Assembly: GCF_016406325.1 (NCBI RefSeq) | Contig: NZ_CP066370.1 | Span: forward strand, 1,054,001-1,118,000 | DNA: 64,000 nt | Reading direction: 5' to 3' | DNA from: Shewanella putrefaciens | GTDB taxonomy: Bacteria; Pseudomonadota; Gammaproteobacteria; Enterobacterales; Shewanellaceae | In this document: in pieces, positions 1 through 8,618 of the stretch | Position numbering within the stretch: position 1 is the first letter of the stretch | Layout: each line of letters begins with the position of its first letter | Position numbers and translations under genes: made by a program | The notes under the pieces: generated by a model | The model's database searches: none | Told to the model about the DNA's origin: nothing | The model's input: the letters and a program-made list of their open reading frames with translations, nothing else

Positions 1-120
1 TTTAAAGTTATCCCTTAATTTCACTCGAAAATTCCTTTATTCGTACTCTTGCTTGTGCCGGTCGAACTTAAAACGCTACTCAGTCCTTCTTGTTGAGTAG
101 GTTTAGTATAACGAATGCTA

Positions 121-158
121 AAAAATAAACCGATATAGAAAGATAATTCCATATCGGT
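121..158 (-). terminator. Terminator after purEK
   Basis: Read on the minus strand, an 8-bp stem (ACCGATAT/ATATCGGT) is followed by a T-rich tail just beyond the purK stop. This fits an intrinsic terminator for the purE-purK operon, although the loop is long (about 14 nt). Confidence 0.6.
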
Positions 159-176
159 ACTCAGTGTTAATTCATA

Positions 177-1274
177 TTATGTATTGGCAAACTCGGCCAA
201 TATCCACGCAAGGGGGGCTTGGTATTGGGTTGGCATCCAAGTTTGTAGGGCGGTGATACTCGTGTTGAGCACAGTTTGATTAGGTACCGAAAGGTTTAAA
301 TGGCCAACTTTACGACCTTGGCGCACTTCTTTGTTGTACCAATAAAGTTCAGCATTAGGCAGGCTTAACCAACGTGGGTCATTATCGATACCAATAAGAT
401 TGACCATAACACATTGAAAGTTCACCTGTGGTTCAGGTATTGCGATGCCGCACAGTGCCCTTAGGTGCAACTGGAATTGATCCATATGTGTACCCGCTTG
501 CGTCCAATGTCCTGAGTTATGTACACGTGGTGCTAACTCATTAACAAGCAAATTATTGCCAACACGGAAGCATTCCATCGCCATCACACCAACGTATTCT
601 AGCTCGTGCATAATGGCACTTAGCATAGTTTGCGCTTGTACTTGCAAGTGGTTTAAACGCGCTAGCGGCGAAATTGACGCCATTAATATGCCATCTTGAT
701 GAAGATTAAGCGTCAGTGGATAAAACACACATTGACCTTCACGGGTACGAACACCTACTAATGACACTTCTTCATCAAAATTAATCGCTTGTTCAGCAAT
801 TGCAAGGTTACGCCAATCATTTGGTATATCACTCGCTTCGGCTTGTTTGAGCCAATGTTGGCCCTTGCCATCATACCCGCCAGTACGACGCTTCATCAGC
901 ACGCGGGGGCCAAAACGCTGGTAAAGCTCATCGACCTGTGTTGCATCATCGACCAGTGCCCAAGGCGCAGTGGGGACGCTTAATTGATCAAGTAAGCATT
1001 TTTGACTGTAACGGTCAGCTAAGCGGCTGAAAACGGGGCCGTTAACAAAATGGGGGTGGGAACTGAGTTGTAAACTCAAGGCAGATTCTGGCCACTGTTC
1101 ACGCTCAGCCGTAATGATATCGTGGGGGGATAATGGCAGTATTTCGTCTGTTGGCGCCATAATATCTACAGCGTGAACATCGATTGCTAATGGCTCGCCT
1201 GCGTGGGTTAACATTGCGCCTAACTGGCCATTACCTAATACCCAAACCTTAGGTTTTATGTTTGTCTGGGTCAT
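177..1274 (-). CDS. purK: N5-carboxyaminoimidazole ribonucleotide synthase PurK
   Basis: ATP-grasp enzyme of de novo purine synthesis. It converts aminoimidazole ribonucleotide, bicarbonate and ATP to N5-CAIR, which PurE then uses. The 365-residue protein is close to the usual family length (about 355). It opens with the nucleotide-binding motif VWVLGNGQLG and carries ATP-grasp signatures (RRTGGYDGKG near residue 130, NELAPRVHNSGHWT near residue 245). Its start codon overlaps the purE stop in a TAATG arrangement (1-nt overlap), so the two are translationally coupled in one operon, purE first. Cytosolic. A stem with a T-rich tail follows the stop. Confidence 0.97.
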   Translation of the reverse strand: MTQTNIKPKVWVLGNGQLGAMLTHAGEPLAIDVHAVDIMAPTDEILPLSPHDIITAEREQWPESALSLQLSSHPHFVNGPVFSRLADRYSQKCLLDQLSVPTAPWALVDDATQVDELYQRFGPRVLMKRRTGGYDGKGQHWLKQAEASDIPNDWRNLAIAEQAINFDEEVSLVGVRTREGQCVFYPLTLNLHQDGILMASISPLARLNHLQVQAQTMLSAIMHELEYVGVMAMECFRVGNNLLVNELAPRVHNSGHWTQAGTHMDQFQLHLRALCGIAIPEPQVNFQCVMVNLIGIDNDPRWLSLPNAELYWYNKEVRQGRKVGHLNLSVPNQTVLNTSITALQTWMPTQYQAPLAWILAEFANT

Positions 1275-1765
1275 TAGACTTCCCTCGGGTCCGGGTTGTC
1301 TAACACTGCACGGGTTTGCTCTTCTCTGAAAGCCTCTAAACGAGTTGCTAGGGCGGCATCGTTATTCGCGAGGATTTGGCAAGCCAGTAATCCGGCGTTA
1401 AAGGCGCCAGCAGTACCTATGGCTAAGGTGCCAACGGCAATGCCTTTGGGCATTTGTACAATCGATAATAAGCTATCCATACCCGACAGGGCTTTACTTT
1501 GTACTGGCACACCTAATACGGGTAAGCGAGTTTTAGAAGCAATCATACCGGGTAAGTGGGCGGCACCACCTGCACCTCCAATGATGATTTTAAAACCACG
1601 ATCAGCGGCAGAGGCTGCAAACTCCATGAGTTTATCTGGCGTTCTATGGGCTGAGACGACTTCAACATGATAAGGCACTTGAAGTTTATCCATAATCTCA
1701 GCGGCGGCTTCCATTGTGGGCCAGTCACTCTTAGAACCCATAACAACAGCAACAAGGGCTTGCAT
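1274..1765 (-). CDS. purE: N5-carboxyaminoimidazole ribonucleotide mutase PurE
   Basis: Class I PurE, which moves the carboxylate of N5-CAIR to give 4-carboxyaminoimidazole ribonucleotide in purine synthesis. The 163-residue protein has the phosphate-binding GSKSDWPTM segment near residue 10, the catalytic-histidine segment SAHRTP near residue 40, and the glycine/alanine-rich [14 protein letters not shown] segment near residue 60. It is the first gene of the purEK operon and overlaps purK by one base. A Shine-Dalgarno-like AGGAG lies just upstream of the start. I see no clear PurR-type palindrome in the 280-bp gap upstream. Confidence 0.97.
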   Translation of the reverse strand: MQALVAVVMGSKSDWPTMEAAAEIMDKLQVPYHVEVVSAHRTPDKLMEFAASAADRGFKIIIGGAGGAAHLPGMIASKTRLPVLGVPVQSKALSGMDSLLSIVQMPKGIAVGTLAIGTAGAFNAGLLACQILANNDAALATRLEAFREEQTRAVLDNPDPREV

Positions 1766-2045
1766 GATAACTCCTTAACTCACTAATTTTAATTATATTC
1801 TGACCTTGTATTAGGTCTGGGTACAGTTGATGCCTATTAAGCCATTCATTGCTAGGTGCATCATGGCGCAGAATAATACCATGTAAAACGCTATTTCTGC
1901 GCGCAAAATAGCATTGAGAACGCGGATTGTGTATTCAAAGATTGATGATGTGAAATCGGCGCCAAGTTGAGATGGTTTTAGCCCCCAAAGGCCATTAAAT
2001 GTGTCTGTGGGGGGCTTGAGTTGGCTTAGGAAAATGTGCTCTATC
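1766..2045. other. Intergenic region between SulP gene and purE
   Basis: This 280-bp gap holds the purE promoter region and the 3' end of the SulP transcript; both flanking genes read leftward. A GCCCCC/GGGGGC stem with a long loop at about 1981-2014 may be a weak terminator for an upstream transcript on the minus strand. I see no gene and no recognisable operator. Confidence 0.4.
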
Positions 2046-3803
2046 TTAAAGATTGTCTGCTACTGGTTCAGTTTGTTCAGAAACCAATGGAGCTTCTGCT
2101 AAGGCTTCACGCAGGGTTGGGTAAAACTTAAGCACCCCTTCAATGGGTTGCACTTTTGCTTTTGCGAGTGTGCGGATGGGCTGAAATTGCAGATCGGCAA
2201 CAATGAGTTTGGTATTACTTTTCTTGCATTTTTCAATCAGTTTTGTCAACGCTGCTAAGCCTCCAGCATCCAGTATTGATACCCCATCGAGATACAATAC
2301 AATCACTCGTTTATCTTGGGCTAAACTGGCTATTTCGGCAAAAATACGATCTGCCGCCGCAAAGAATAATGGTCCATTAATTTTGAGCACTGTCCAATCT
2401 GGGGGCAGGGGCTGATCGACATAGCGTTTATTGCTACTGATATCATAGAGTCTTGTCATTTCCGCAATTTCTTTCATAAATAGCAGAGCTGCAAGAATAA
2501 TCCCCACACTAATGGCGATAACCATATCGAAAATAACCGTCAATGAAAAACAGCTCATAAAGACTAAGATATCGCTGGTGGGCGCGGTTTTAATTAAATG
2601 CACCGCTTTAGGGGCTTCGCTCATATTCCAAGCGACGACAAGTAGTAATGCTGCCATAGCAGACATAGGTAAATAGGCTAACACCCCAGCTAGGGCAACT
2701 AAACCAATTAACACCACTATCGCGTGGATCATCGATGCAATCGGGCTCTGAGCCCCTGCTTTAACGTTTGCAGCACTGCGGGCAATCGCCGCTGTGGCTG
2801 GGATCCCGCCAAAGAAGGGCGTGATAATATTACCTATCCCTTGACCGAGTAATTCGCTGTTAGCACTGTGACGTTTTCCGGTCATACCGTCGAGCACCAC
2901 GGCGCAGAGTAAGGATTCAATGGCGCCTAACATGGCTATTGCAAAGGCTGCGGGTAATAGTGCTTGGAAGGTCGTGAGATTAAACTCAAAGGGTTGTCCA
3001 TTGGCTCCGGCTTGTAACCAAGGCCATTCAAAACTGGGTAGTACGGGTGGGATCCCCATCCCTGTAGTACCATCGGTTAATTGGTAGTGGAAACGTGTAC
3101 CAATGGTTTCTATATCCGCTCCCATAGCATTGAGTGCTAAGGCGATGATGCTGCCAAGAGCAATAGCGGGCAGATGTGCAGGTACTGGAATTTTTAGTTT
3201 GGGCCAAAGCAGCATAGTCGCTAAGGTGATCGTTGCGACCAAGAAGCTAGGTAAGTGCATTGTAGGAAGTGCTTGGCCAAGAGTAATAAGTTTTGAAAAA
3301 TATTGCTCCGGCATGTGCTCTATAGGTAAGCCAAAAAAATCCTTGAGTTGTAACGTGGCGATAACAACGCCAATCCCTGCCGTAAAACCTAAGGTCACTG
3401 ATTCTGGGATATATAAGATTAAGCGCCCAAGACGCAGCATCGCCATGGCGACTAATATCATGCCTGACATCACGGTAGCGACCAATAATCCGGCTAAGCC
3501 AAATTGTTGTGCTATTGGATAAAGCAACACGACAAAGGCCGCGGTAGGCCCAGATACGCTGTAGCGTGAACCACCTGACATCGCAATGATAAAGCCACCG
3601 ATAATCGCAGTATATAAACCGTATTGTGGCGCGACACCGCTAGCAATCGCGAGGGCCATTGCCAAAGGAATGGCGATAATTCCCACGGTTAAACCAGCAA
3701 GTAGGTCTTGCCCAAATCGTTTTAGGGAGTATTTATCTTTTACACAGGCTTCAGTGAGAGCGTGAGCAATTCTTAATGAAAACAAATGGGCAGAGTGTGA
3801 CAC
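2046..3803 (-). CDS. SulP (SLC26) family anion transporter with STAS domain
   Basis: Inner-membrane secondary transporter of the SulP family. The 585-residue protein has the hydrophobic transport domain with the family signature region (LLAGLTVGIIAIPLAMALAI near residue 35, SGPTAAFVVLL near residue 85), about ten to twelve membrane segments, and a cytoplasmic C-terminal STAS domain (about residues 450-560) with the LDGVSILDAGG motif. Substrates in the family include sulfate, bicarbonate and C4-dicarboxylates (DauA); which applies here cannot be read from the sequence. It is divergent from the von Willebrand A gene, with a 202-bp gap. The last 20 residues are acidic and probably disordered. 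Confidence 0.93.
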   Translation of the reverse strand: MSHSAHLFSLRIAHALTEACVKDKYSLKRFGQDLLAGLTVGIIAIPLAMALAIASGVAPQYGLYTAIIGGFIIAMSGGSRYSVSGPTAAFVVLLYPIAQQFGLAGLLVATVMSGMILVAMAMLRLGRLILYIPESVTLGFTAGIGVVIATLQLKDFFGLPIEHMPEQYFSKLITLGQALPTMHLPSFLVATITLATMLLWPKLKIPVPAHLPAIALGSIIALALNAMGADIETIGTRFHYQLTDGTTGMGIPPVLPSFEWPWLQAGANGQPFEFNLTTFQALLPAAFAIAMLGAIESLLCAVVLDGMTGKRHSANSELLGQGIGNIITPFFGGIPATAAIARSAANVKAGAQSPIASMIHAIVVLIGLVALAGVLAYLPMSAMAALLLVVAWNMSEAPKAVHLIKTAPTSDILVFMSCFSLTVIFDMVIAISVGIILAALLFMKEIAEMTRLYDISSNKRYVDQPLPPDWTVLKINGPLFFAAADRIFAEIASLAQDKRVIVLYLDGVSILDAGGLAALTKLIEKCKKSNTKLIVADLQFQPIRTLAKAKVQPIEGVLKFYPTLREALAEAPLVSEQTEPVADNL

Positions 3804-4005
3804 GAGTGGGTCCAGAGTGCGGGTTATTACAAGGCTCTATTTTAAAGGCCAGATATAAATTACTGTGTGATCATGATTGCAAATTACGGTTAAGTTACTT
3901 TGTTTTGTGAAAATAGTATGCTTGGGCTAGTTTGTAAGTGCGACATTTAACCCTTTTGACATTGTGCTGCGTTAATAGGGATAAGTTAATCGCAGAGGTT
4001 TTTAC

Positions 4006-5925
4006 ATGGAACAGGCCCCAACTCAGCAGCAATACTTATCTGCTCATCATTTTTCAATTGTGCCGCTTGCGCATAGCACTTTATGCCGTCAATCAGCAAG
4101 GAACCGAGTGTTTTTACTATCGAGTCTGACATTAGCAATCTTTTTCGGATTGAGTGGTTGCTCTGATAAGCAAAGTGATGGGGATAAATCCTTAGTCGTG
4201 CATCCTTTGACTGATCAAGCTGAGACTGTGAGGTTAGAGAGCGAACAGAGCAAAGCATTAGCGATACATAAATCGGAGGAGCTCCATCAGTTGAAGCAGG
4301 TGCAATCTTCTGAACGCTTAATCGATGCATCGTTAGCTGCAAAGCAGAGATCTGCCAAGCATGCTATCAATACTCATTATGATGTCGCCGCCCCCATCGC
4401 GAGCGACGCTTGGTATGGTATTAAGCAACCTGAGCGTAATAGGTTCGAGAAACAAATACAAAATGGCATTATGGTCGCGGGTGAAATCCCCATTTCGACT
4501 TTTTCGATTGATGTTGATACAGGGAGTTATTCAACGCTGAGACGGATGATTAAAGAGGGGAGCCTACCCGAAAAGGGCACGATACGTATTGAGGAGATGC
4601 TCAATTATTTTACCTATGATTACCCCTTGCCGAATAAAAATGCAGCGCCATTTAGTGTGACGACTGAACTTGCTCCCTCACCCTACAATGACGACATGAT
4701 GCTGCTACGTATTGGGCTGAAGGGCTATGAATTGACTAAATCCGAACTCGGTGCGAGTAATTTAGTTTTTTTACTCGATGTCTCAGGATCAATGGCTTCA
4801 GCCGATAAACTGCCTCTGTTGCAAACGGCACTGAAAATGCTTACCCAGCAATTAAGTGCTCAAGATAAAGTTTCTATAGTGGTTTATGCAGGCGCTGCAG
4901 GTGTGGTGCTTGATGGCGCTTCGGGTGATGATATACAGGCATTAACCTATGCATTAGAGCAATTAAGAGCGGGGGGCTCAACAAACGGTAGTCAAGGTAT
5001 TTTGCAAGCCTATCAATTAGCACAAAAGCATTTTATCCAAGGTGGCATTAATCGCGTTATTCTTGCAACTGATGGTGATTTTAATGTCGGCGTAACCAAT
5101 TTTGACCAGTTAATCAGTCTAATTGAAAAAGAAAAGCAGCGAGGAATTGGCCTTACCACCTTAGGTTTTGGAATGGACAATTATAATGACCAACTGATGG
5201 AGCAGTTAGCCGATAAAGGTAATGGGCATTATGCTTATATTGATACGCTGAATGAAGCACGAAAAGTACTAGTGGATGAGTTAAGTTCGACCTTACTGAC
5301 CATCGCTAAGGATGTAAAAGTACAAATAGAATTTAATCCGGCATTAGTCTCCGAGTATCGCTTAATCGGCTATGAAAACCGCGCCTTAGCTCGTGAGGAT
5401 TTTAACAATGATAAAGTGGATGCAGGGGAAATTGGTGCGGGTCATACTGTGACGGCATTGTATGAATTACGCTATGCAGAAATGGGGGGAATGGCTAATG
5501 ATAAGTTGCGATACGGCTATAATCCTCAAACGGGACAAGAAAAATACAGCCGCGAAGAAATTGCCTTTTTGAAGCTACGCTACCAATTACCCGATGAGAA
5601 TAAGAGCCAACTGCTTACCTACCCAATACGAATCGACCAAAGTGTGAAGCATTTAAATCAGACTAGTGATGACTTTCGTTTTGCGGCAGCAGTCGCTGGT
5701 TTTGGGCAATTATTGAATCATAGTCACTATTTACATCAATTTGATTATACTAAGCTAAGTACGCTGACTCGTTCTGCTCTGGGAGATGATACCTTCGGTT
5801 ATCGGCATGAATTTATGCAACTAGTGGATACCGCTGCAGTGCTTGCACAATCTAATGCCGCAGCGATAAATCAATCAATTGCACACGGCGATAAACCTTT
5901 TCCCCCAGAGGATAAACTCCATTAA
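4006..5925 (+). CDS. von Willebrand factor A domain lipoprotein (YfbK-like)
   Basis: Probable envelope-anchored protein with a VWA metal-ion-dependent adhesion domain. The N-terminal part carries a hydrophobic segment ending in a lipobox-like LSGC (Cys52). A YfbK-type N-terminal region follows (SIDVDTGSYSTLRR near residue 165), then the VWA domain with an intact DxSxS site (Asp258, Ser260, Ser262), and a C-terminal DUF3520-like region. With the ATG at 4006 the signal peptide is preceded by about 34 extra residues. An in-frame GTG at 4108 with AAGGAA upstream would give a compact lipoprotein signal, so the true start is uncertain. It is followed directly by an ECF sigma factor and a membrane protein reading the same way. 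Ligand unknown. Confidence 0.88.
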   Translation: MEQAPTQQQYLSAHHFSIVPLAHSTLCRQSARNRVFLLSSLTLAIFFGLSGCSDKQSDGDKSLVVHPLTDQAETVRLESEQSKALAIHKSEELHQLKQVQSSERLIDASLAAKQRSAKHAINTHYDVAAPIASDAWYGIKQPERNRFEKQIQNGIMVAGEIPISTFSIDVDTGSYSTLRRMIKEGSLPEKGTIRIEEMLNYFTYDYPLPNKNAAPFSVTTELAPSPYNDDMMLLRIGLKGYELTKSELGASNLVFLLDVSGSMASADKLPLLQTALKMLTQQLSAQDKVSIVVYAGAAGVVLDGASGDDIQALTYALEQLRAGGSTNGSQGILQAYQLAQKHFIQGGINRVILATDGDFNVGVTNFDQLISLIEKEKQRGIGLTTLGFGMDNYNDQLMEQLADKGNGHYAYIDTLNEARKVLVDELSSTLLTIAKDVKVQIEFNPALVSEYRLIGYENRALAREDFNNDKVDAGEIGAGHTVTALYELRYAEMGGMANDKLRYGYNPQTGQEKYSREEIAFLKLRYQLPDENKSQLLTYPIRIDQSVKHLNQTSDDFRFAAAVAGFGQLLNHSHYLHQFDYTKLSTLTRSALGDDTFGYRHEFMQLVDTAAVLAQSNAAAINQSIAHGDKPFPPEDKLH

Positions 5926-6011
5926 AGGTCAATTTTCGGCAAATCTTGAAAGACGGACAAAAGAATTGGATCAATCAGTGTAGGGGTAAGCCAAATAATG
6001 AGGGAACAATT

Positions 6012-6617
6012 GTGGCACTAGCGATACCGCAAATACACGCCCATGAGCATAGCGATGAACAACTGATGCAACGCTATGCACAAGGAGATAGTCAGGCATT
6101 TGAGCTGTTATACCTGAAGCACAAGGGGGCACTTTATCGTTATTTTGTGCGCCAGTTGGGTGATAAGCAACTGGCTGAGGATTTATACCAAGAAACGTGG
6201 GGGCGGGTTATCCGTGCCGCAGTAAATTATCAAGTTAGTGCTAAATTCAGTACTTGGCTTTACCGCATTGCACATAACTTATTGATTGACCATGTCCGAG
6301 CTGTCAAGCCTGTCGATTTCATCGCAAGTGATACCGATGTGACTGGCTTAGATACTTTTGAGGGATGCGATCAAGATAAACCTGATATCCACTGGCAAGA
6401 AGCCCAAAAGAGTTTGCTACTTAAAACCTGTATTTCACTATTGCCCCAAGTACAGAAAGAAGCCTTTATTCTTAACATTGAAATGGGATTTACTGCTGCA
6501 ATGATAAGCGATATCGCAGGGGTAACCCTCGAAGCAACAAAAAGTCGAATTCGCTATGCCTATCAAAGCTTAAAAGAGTGCGTAAATGCGAAATGGCAGG
6601 AGGCGGGCCATGAATAA
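6012..6617 (+). CDS. ECF-type RNA polymerase sigma factor
   Basis: Sigma-70 family, extracytoplasmic-function type. Region 2 is clear (LYLKHKGALYRYFVRQL, then AEDLYQETW and FSTWLYRIAHN, the core-binding and -10-binding helices), and region 4 has a helix-turn-helix (SDIAGVTLEATKSRIRYAYQ). I prefer the GTG start at 6012, which has GAGGGA about 7 nt upstream and gives 201 residues, the usual size; an upstream TTG at 5946 is in frame. The 3' end overlaps the next gene by 8 bases, implying coupled translation. The gene sits 86 bp after the VWA lipoprotein gene. The next gene probably controls its activity (inference). Confidence 0.93.
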   Translation: MALAIPQIHAHEHSDEQLMQRYAQGDSQAFELLYLKHKGALYRYFVRQLGDKQLAEDLYQETWGRVIRAAVNYQVSAKFSTWLYRIAHNLLIDHVRAVKPVDFIASDTDVTGLDTFEGCDQDKPDIHWQEAQKSLLLKTCISLLPQVQKEAFILNIEMGFTAAMISDIAGVTLEATKSRIRYAYQSLKECVNAKWQEAGHE

Positions 6618-7365
6618 TGTCACAGTCAATACCGAAGAAACTGAAGCACGAAAGCAAGTCTCTATTTGGTATCACCAGCAGTCGTTAGAAATGCCATCCG
6701 CAAAGTTAGATCAAGATATTTTAGCGCTTGCCCAAACCCGTCTTGTTGATATGGATAGGACTAGGCAAAAACCTGTGATGGTACCTTTTTGGCGACGTTT
6801 TCCATTAGCTCTATCTAGCGTAGCATCATTGATCATTGTGATTAGTGTAGCCATCTTAATTCGTCCACAAATTGATGATGTAGCCATTGTTCCTGAACTG
6901 AGTATGAGTGCACCAGTACCTCAAACAATTGAGCCTATGGTCGCAGCGAAGATGAGAGCCGGGCAAAGCGAGCAAGCGGAGCGCCGCTCAGTCGACGCCG
7001 CTCAGTCAGAAGCCATGCAAGCGAGATCACGTATGGCTGTTCAAGCTACTGAAGAATCCCTTGAGCAAGATGTCACTTCCATAGCCGCAGCAAGCCCAGT
7101 ATTGCCACAACATGGGGCAAATTCTGAACATGTTGGTCGAGATATCGAAGATAAAGAATCCTTAGAGAAGTCACTACAAAGATTAAAAGTATTTATCGAT
7201 ACAAAAGAAAATGAGCAAGCATTAGCACTAGAGCAAATACTGTTGACTAGGTATCCCGAACTCGCGATGACGGAGGAGCTTAATAACTCGAAAGATGAAT
7301 TATCTCAAACACTCCGTGCAGAATTTAAGATACTACAACAACAGTTACATCAAGCTGTTAAGTAA
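6610..7365 (+). CDS. Single-pass membrane protein, probable anti-sigma regulator
   Basis: 251-residue protein with a short acidic cytoplasmic N-terminal part (about 60 residues), one clear membrane helix (about residues 63-82, FPLALSSVASLIIVISVAIL preceded by basic WRR), and a long hydrophilic Glu/Gln/Ala-rich periplasmic part likely to form coiled coil. It starts inside the sigma factor gene with a strong AGGAGG, 8 bases before the sigma stop. Topology and coupling to an ECF sigma factor are typical of anti-sigma factors, but I see no zinc-binding HxxxCxxC motif, so the role is inferred from context only. Confidence 0.65.
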   Translation: MNNVTVNTEETEARKQVSIWYHQQSLEMPSAKLDQDILALAQTRLVDMDRTRQKPVMVPFWRRFPLALSSVASLIIVISVAILIRPQIDDVAIVPELSMSAPVPQTIEPMVAAKMRAGQSEQAERRSVDAAQSEAMQARSRMAVQATEESLEQDVTSIAAASPVLPQHGANSEHVGRDIEDKESLEKSLQRLKVFIDTKENEQALALEQILLTRYPELAMTEELNNSKDELSQTLRAEFKILQQQLHQAVK

Positions 7366-7586
7366 TACTATCGTGATTTTACTGGATGATGTTAGAGGAT
7401 GCTTCGATTTATAAAACCGAATGTAATGAAAGGATGTTAGTCTTGTTGGTGCGGCAGTTTTTTACCCTAAGGTATATGATTTACTTGATCGCCGTCATAA
7501 AGTGAACAGGATTTAGCCTGTTATATTGGAGTTCGCACTATGACTTGACTAGTATCAATAGTCATGGCCTAAATTCAGGAGGCAGT
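7366..7586. other. Gap before hemerythrin-like gene
   Basis: 221 bp without a gene. The short ATG at 7540 stops after two codons. The gap probably holds the promoter of the hemerythrin-like gene, which has a strong AGGAGG at about 7577-7582. Confidence 0.4.
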
Positions 7587-8123
7587 ATGCTCAAAAGACT
7601 TATGCATGATCATAAACATATCGCAGTTTTATTGAATGTCTTAAAAAACAAACAGATGAAACTATCTGAGGGTGAAGCGATTAATTTTATCGTGGTAAGA
7701 GACATCGTCGAGTATATGCAAGAGTATGCCGAGCGCAGCCATCATCCTATTGAAGACATTATTTATGCTTACTATTTAGCACATAAGGCCAATGACGATA
7801 TTAATAAACTGAGCAATGAGCATGAAACGGTGATCCAAGCTTCTGCGACGTTGATGAATACTTTAAATTTGATTTTGAGTGATATCGTTGTTGCGAGAGA
7901 AAAGTTAATTACAGATTTTGCTGAGTATGTTGAATTACAAGAGCGGCATATGCAAATGGAAGAGAGAGAGATATTTCCGCTCCTCGCTCAAAACCTAACG
8001 GAAGAGGACTGGTTAGTGATTGAAGAGGAATGCCAACAATCCCTTATTGATGACCCACTGTTTTTGGACCGAGAGCAACAGGCATTTGATGAGCTACGAT
8101 CTTATCTTTCCGAGTCTGAATAG
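7587..8123 (+). CDS. Hemerythrin HHE-domain protein
   Basis: Four-helix-bundle protein with a hemerythrin-like HHE cation-binding domain. The histidine/glutamate pattern of a di-iron centre is visible: HDHKH near the start, HHPIED in the middle, NEHE, and LQERHMQMEEREIFP near residue 125. Family members bind oxygen or nitric oxide or act in iron and stress responses; the specific role here is unknown. The ATG at 7587 is preceded by AGGAGG at ideal spacing, so the longer in-frame extension to a TTG at 7545 is unlikely. 178 residues, cytosolic. A strong terminator follows. Confidence 0.9.
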   Translation: MLKRLMHDHKHIAVLLNVLKNKQMKLSEGEAINFIVVRDIVEYMQEYAERSHHPIEDIIYAYYLAHKANDDINKLSNEHETVIQASATLMNTLNLILSDIVVAREKLITDFAEYVELQERHMQMEEREIFPLLAQNLTEEDWLVIEEECQQSLIDDPLFLDREQQAFDELRSYLSESE

Positions 8124-8138
8124 AAGTAATATTTGGGC

Positions 8139-8173
8139 GAATGAAAAAAGCGCCTAGTGCGCTTTTTTCATTC
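8139..8173 (+). terminator. Terminator after hemerythrin-like gene
   Basis: An inverted repeat GAATGAAAAAAGCGC-ctagt-GCGCTTTTTTCATTC forms a long perfect stem with A and T runs on both sides, so it could act in both directions between two convergent genes. Confidence 0.85.
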
Positions 8174-8216
8174 GGTTATGTTTAATACGATGGTATAAGC
8201 ATTATCAAACATAAGG

Positions 8217-8402
8217 TTACAACTGGATCGAATCAATATCGTAGTCAAAGTTATTATCAATTTCTTGGAGTTCTTTAAGCAAACGATGTTTATCCTTTAA
8301 CGCTTCAATCTCTCGCCATTTACGCTTCTTGTTGGAGCCTCGCGAGCGATCGGGTCTTTCAACGACTTCATCTAGCGCACAACCATAATCTAAACGATCC
8401 AT
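8217..8402 (-). CDS. DUF3545 family small protein
   Basis: 61-residue acidic/basic protein with no membrane segment, of a family (DUF3545) I recall as common in Shewanella and Vibrio. The central part is highly charged (SRGSNKKRKWREIEALKDKHR) and probably helical; the end is acidic (EIDNNFDYDIDSIQL). An AGGAGG lies about 6 nt upstream of the ATG, which supports translation. Function unknown. It is transcribed alone, convergent with the hemerythrin-like gene. Confidence 0.85.
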   Translation of the reverse strand: MDRLDYGCALDEVVERPDRSRGSNKKRKWREIEALKDKHRLLKELQEIDNNFDYDIDSIQL

Positions 8403-8585
8403 GGTAACCTCCTGTTGTTGTATGTTTTGTCAGCGATTAAATAACATATTTTCAAAACAGGGTGCAAGAATTATGTTTCATTTGTGTTAACTTGAAATGA
8501 AGTTTGGATGATATATTCTGGATATTAGGTACAGATATTGTCGATCGAGTTGACTATAAAGTGTTTATAAATAAAGGCATACAAT

Positions 8586-8612
8586 AAAAAAGCCAGCAAT
8601 TGCTGGCTTTTT
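8586..8612 (-). terminator. Terminator after pgi
   Basis: Perfect palindrome GCCAGCAATTGCTGGC flanked by an A run and a T run just beyond the pgi stop on the minus strand. It could work in both directions. Confidence 0.9.
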
Positions 8613-8618
8613 GTTCAA

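Noticed and set aside
1..176. Possible gene at the left edge
   Set aside because: Apart from the purEK terminator stem I see no frame of meaningful length.
3860..3885. CRP-like site TGTGATCATGATTGCA
   Set aside because: Only the left half fits the TGTGA-N6-TCACA consensus, and its place between two divergent genes does not decide it.
3986..4342. 118-codon minus-strand frame opposite the VWA lipoprotein
   Set aside because: Shadow of the VWA gene, no ribosome site, no recognisable domain.
7545..7586. Upstream TTG start for the hemerythrin-like protein
   Set aside because: The AGGAGG lies directly before the ATG at 7587 and the extension is not like the family.
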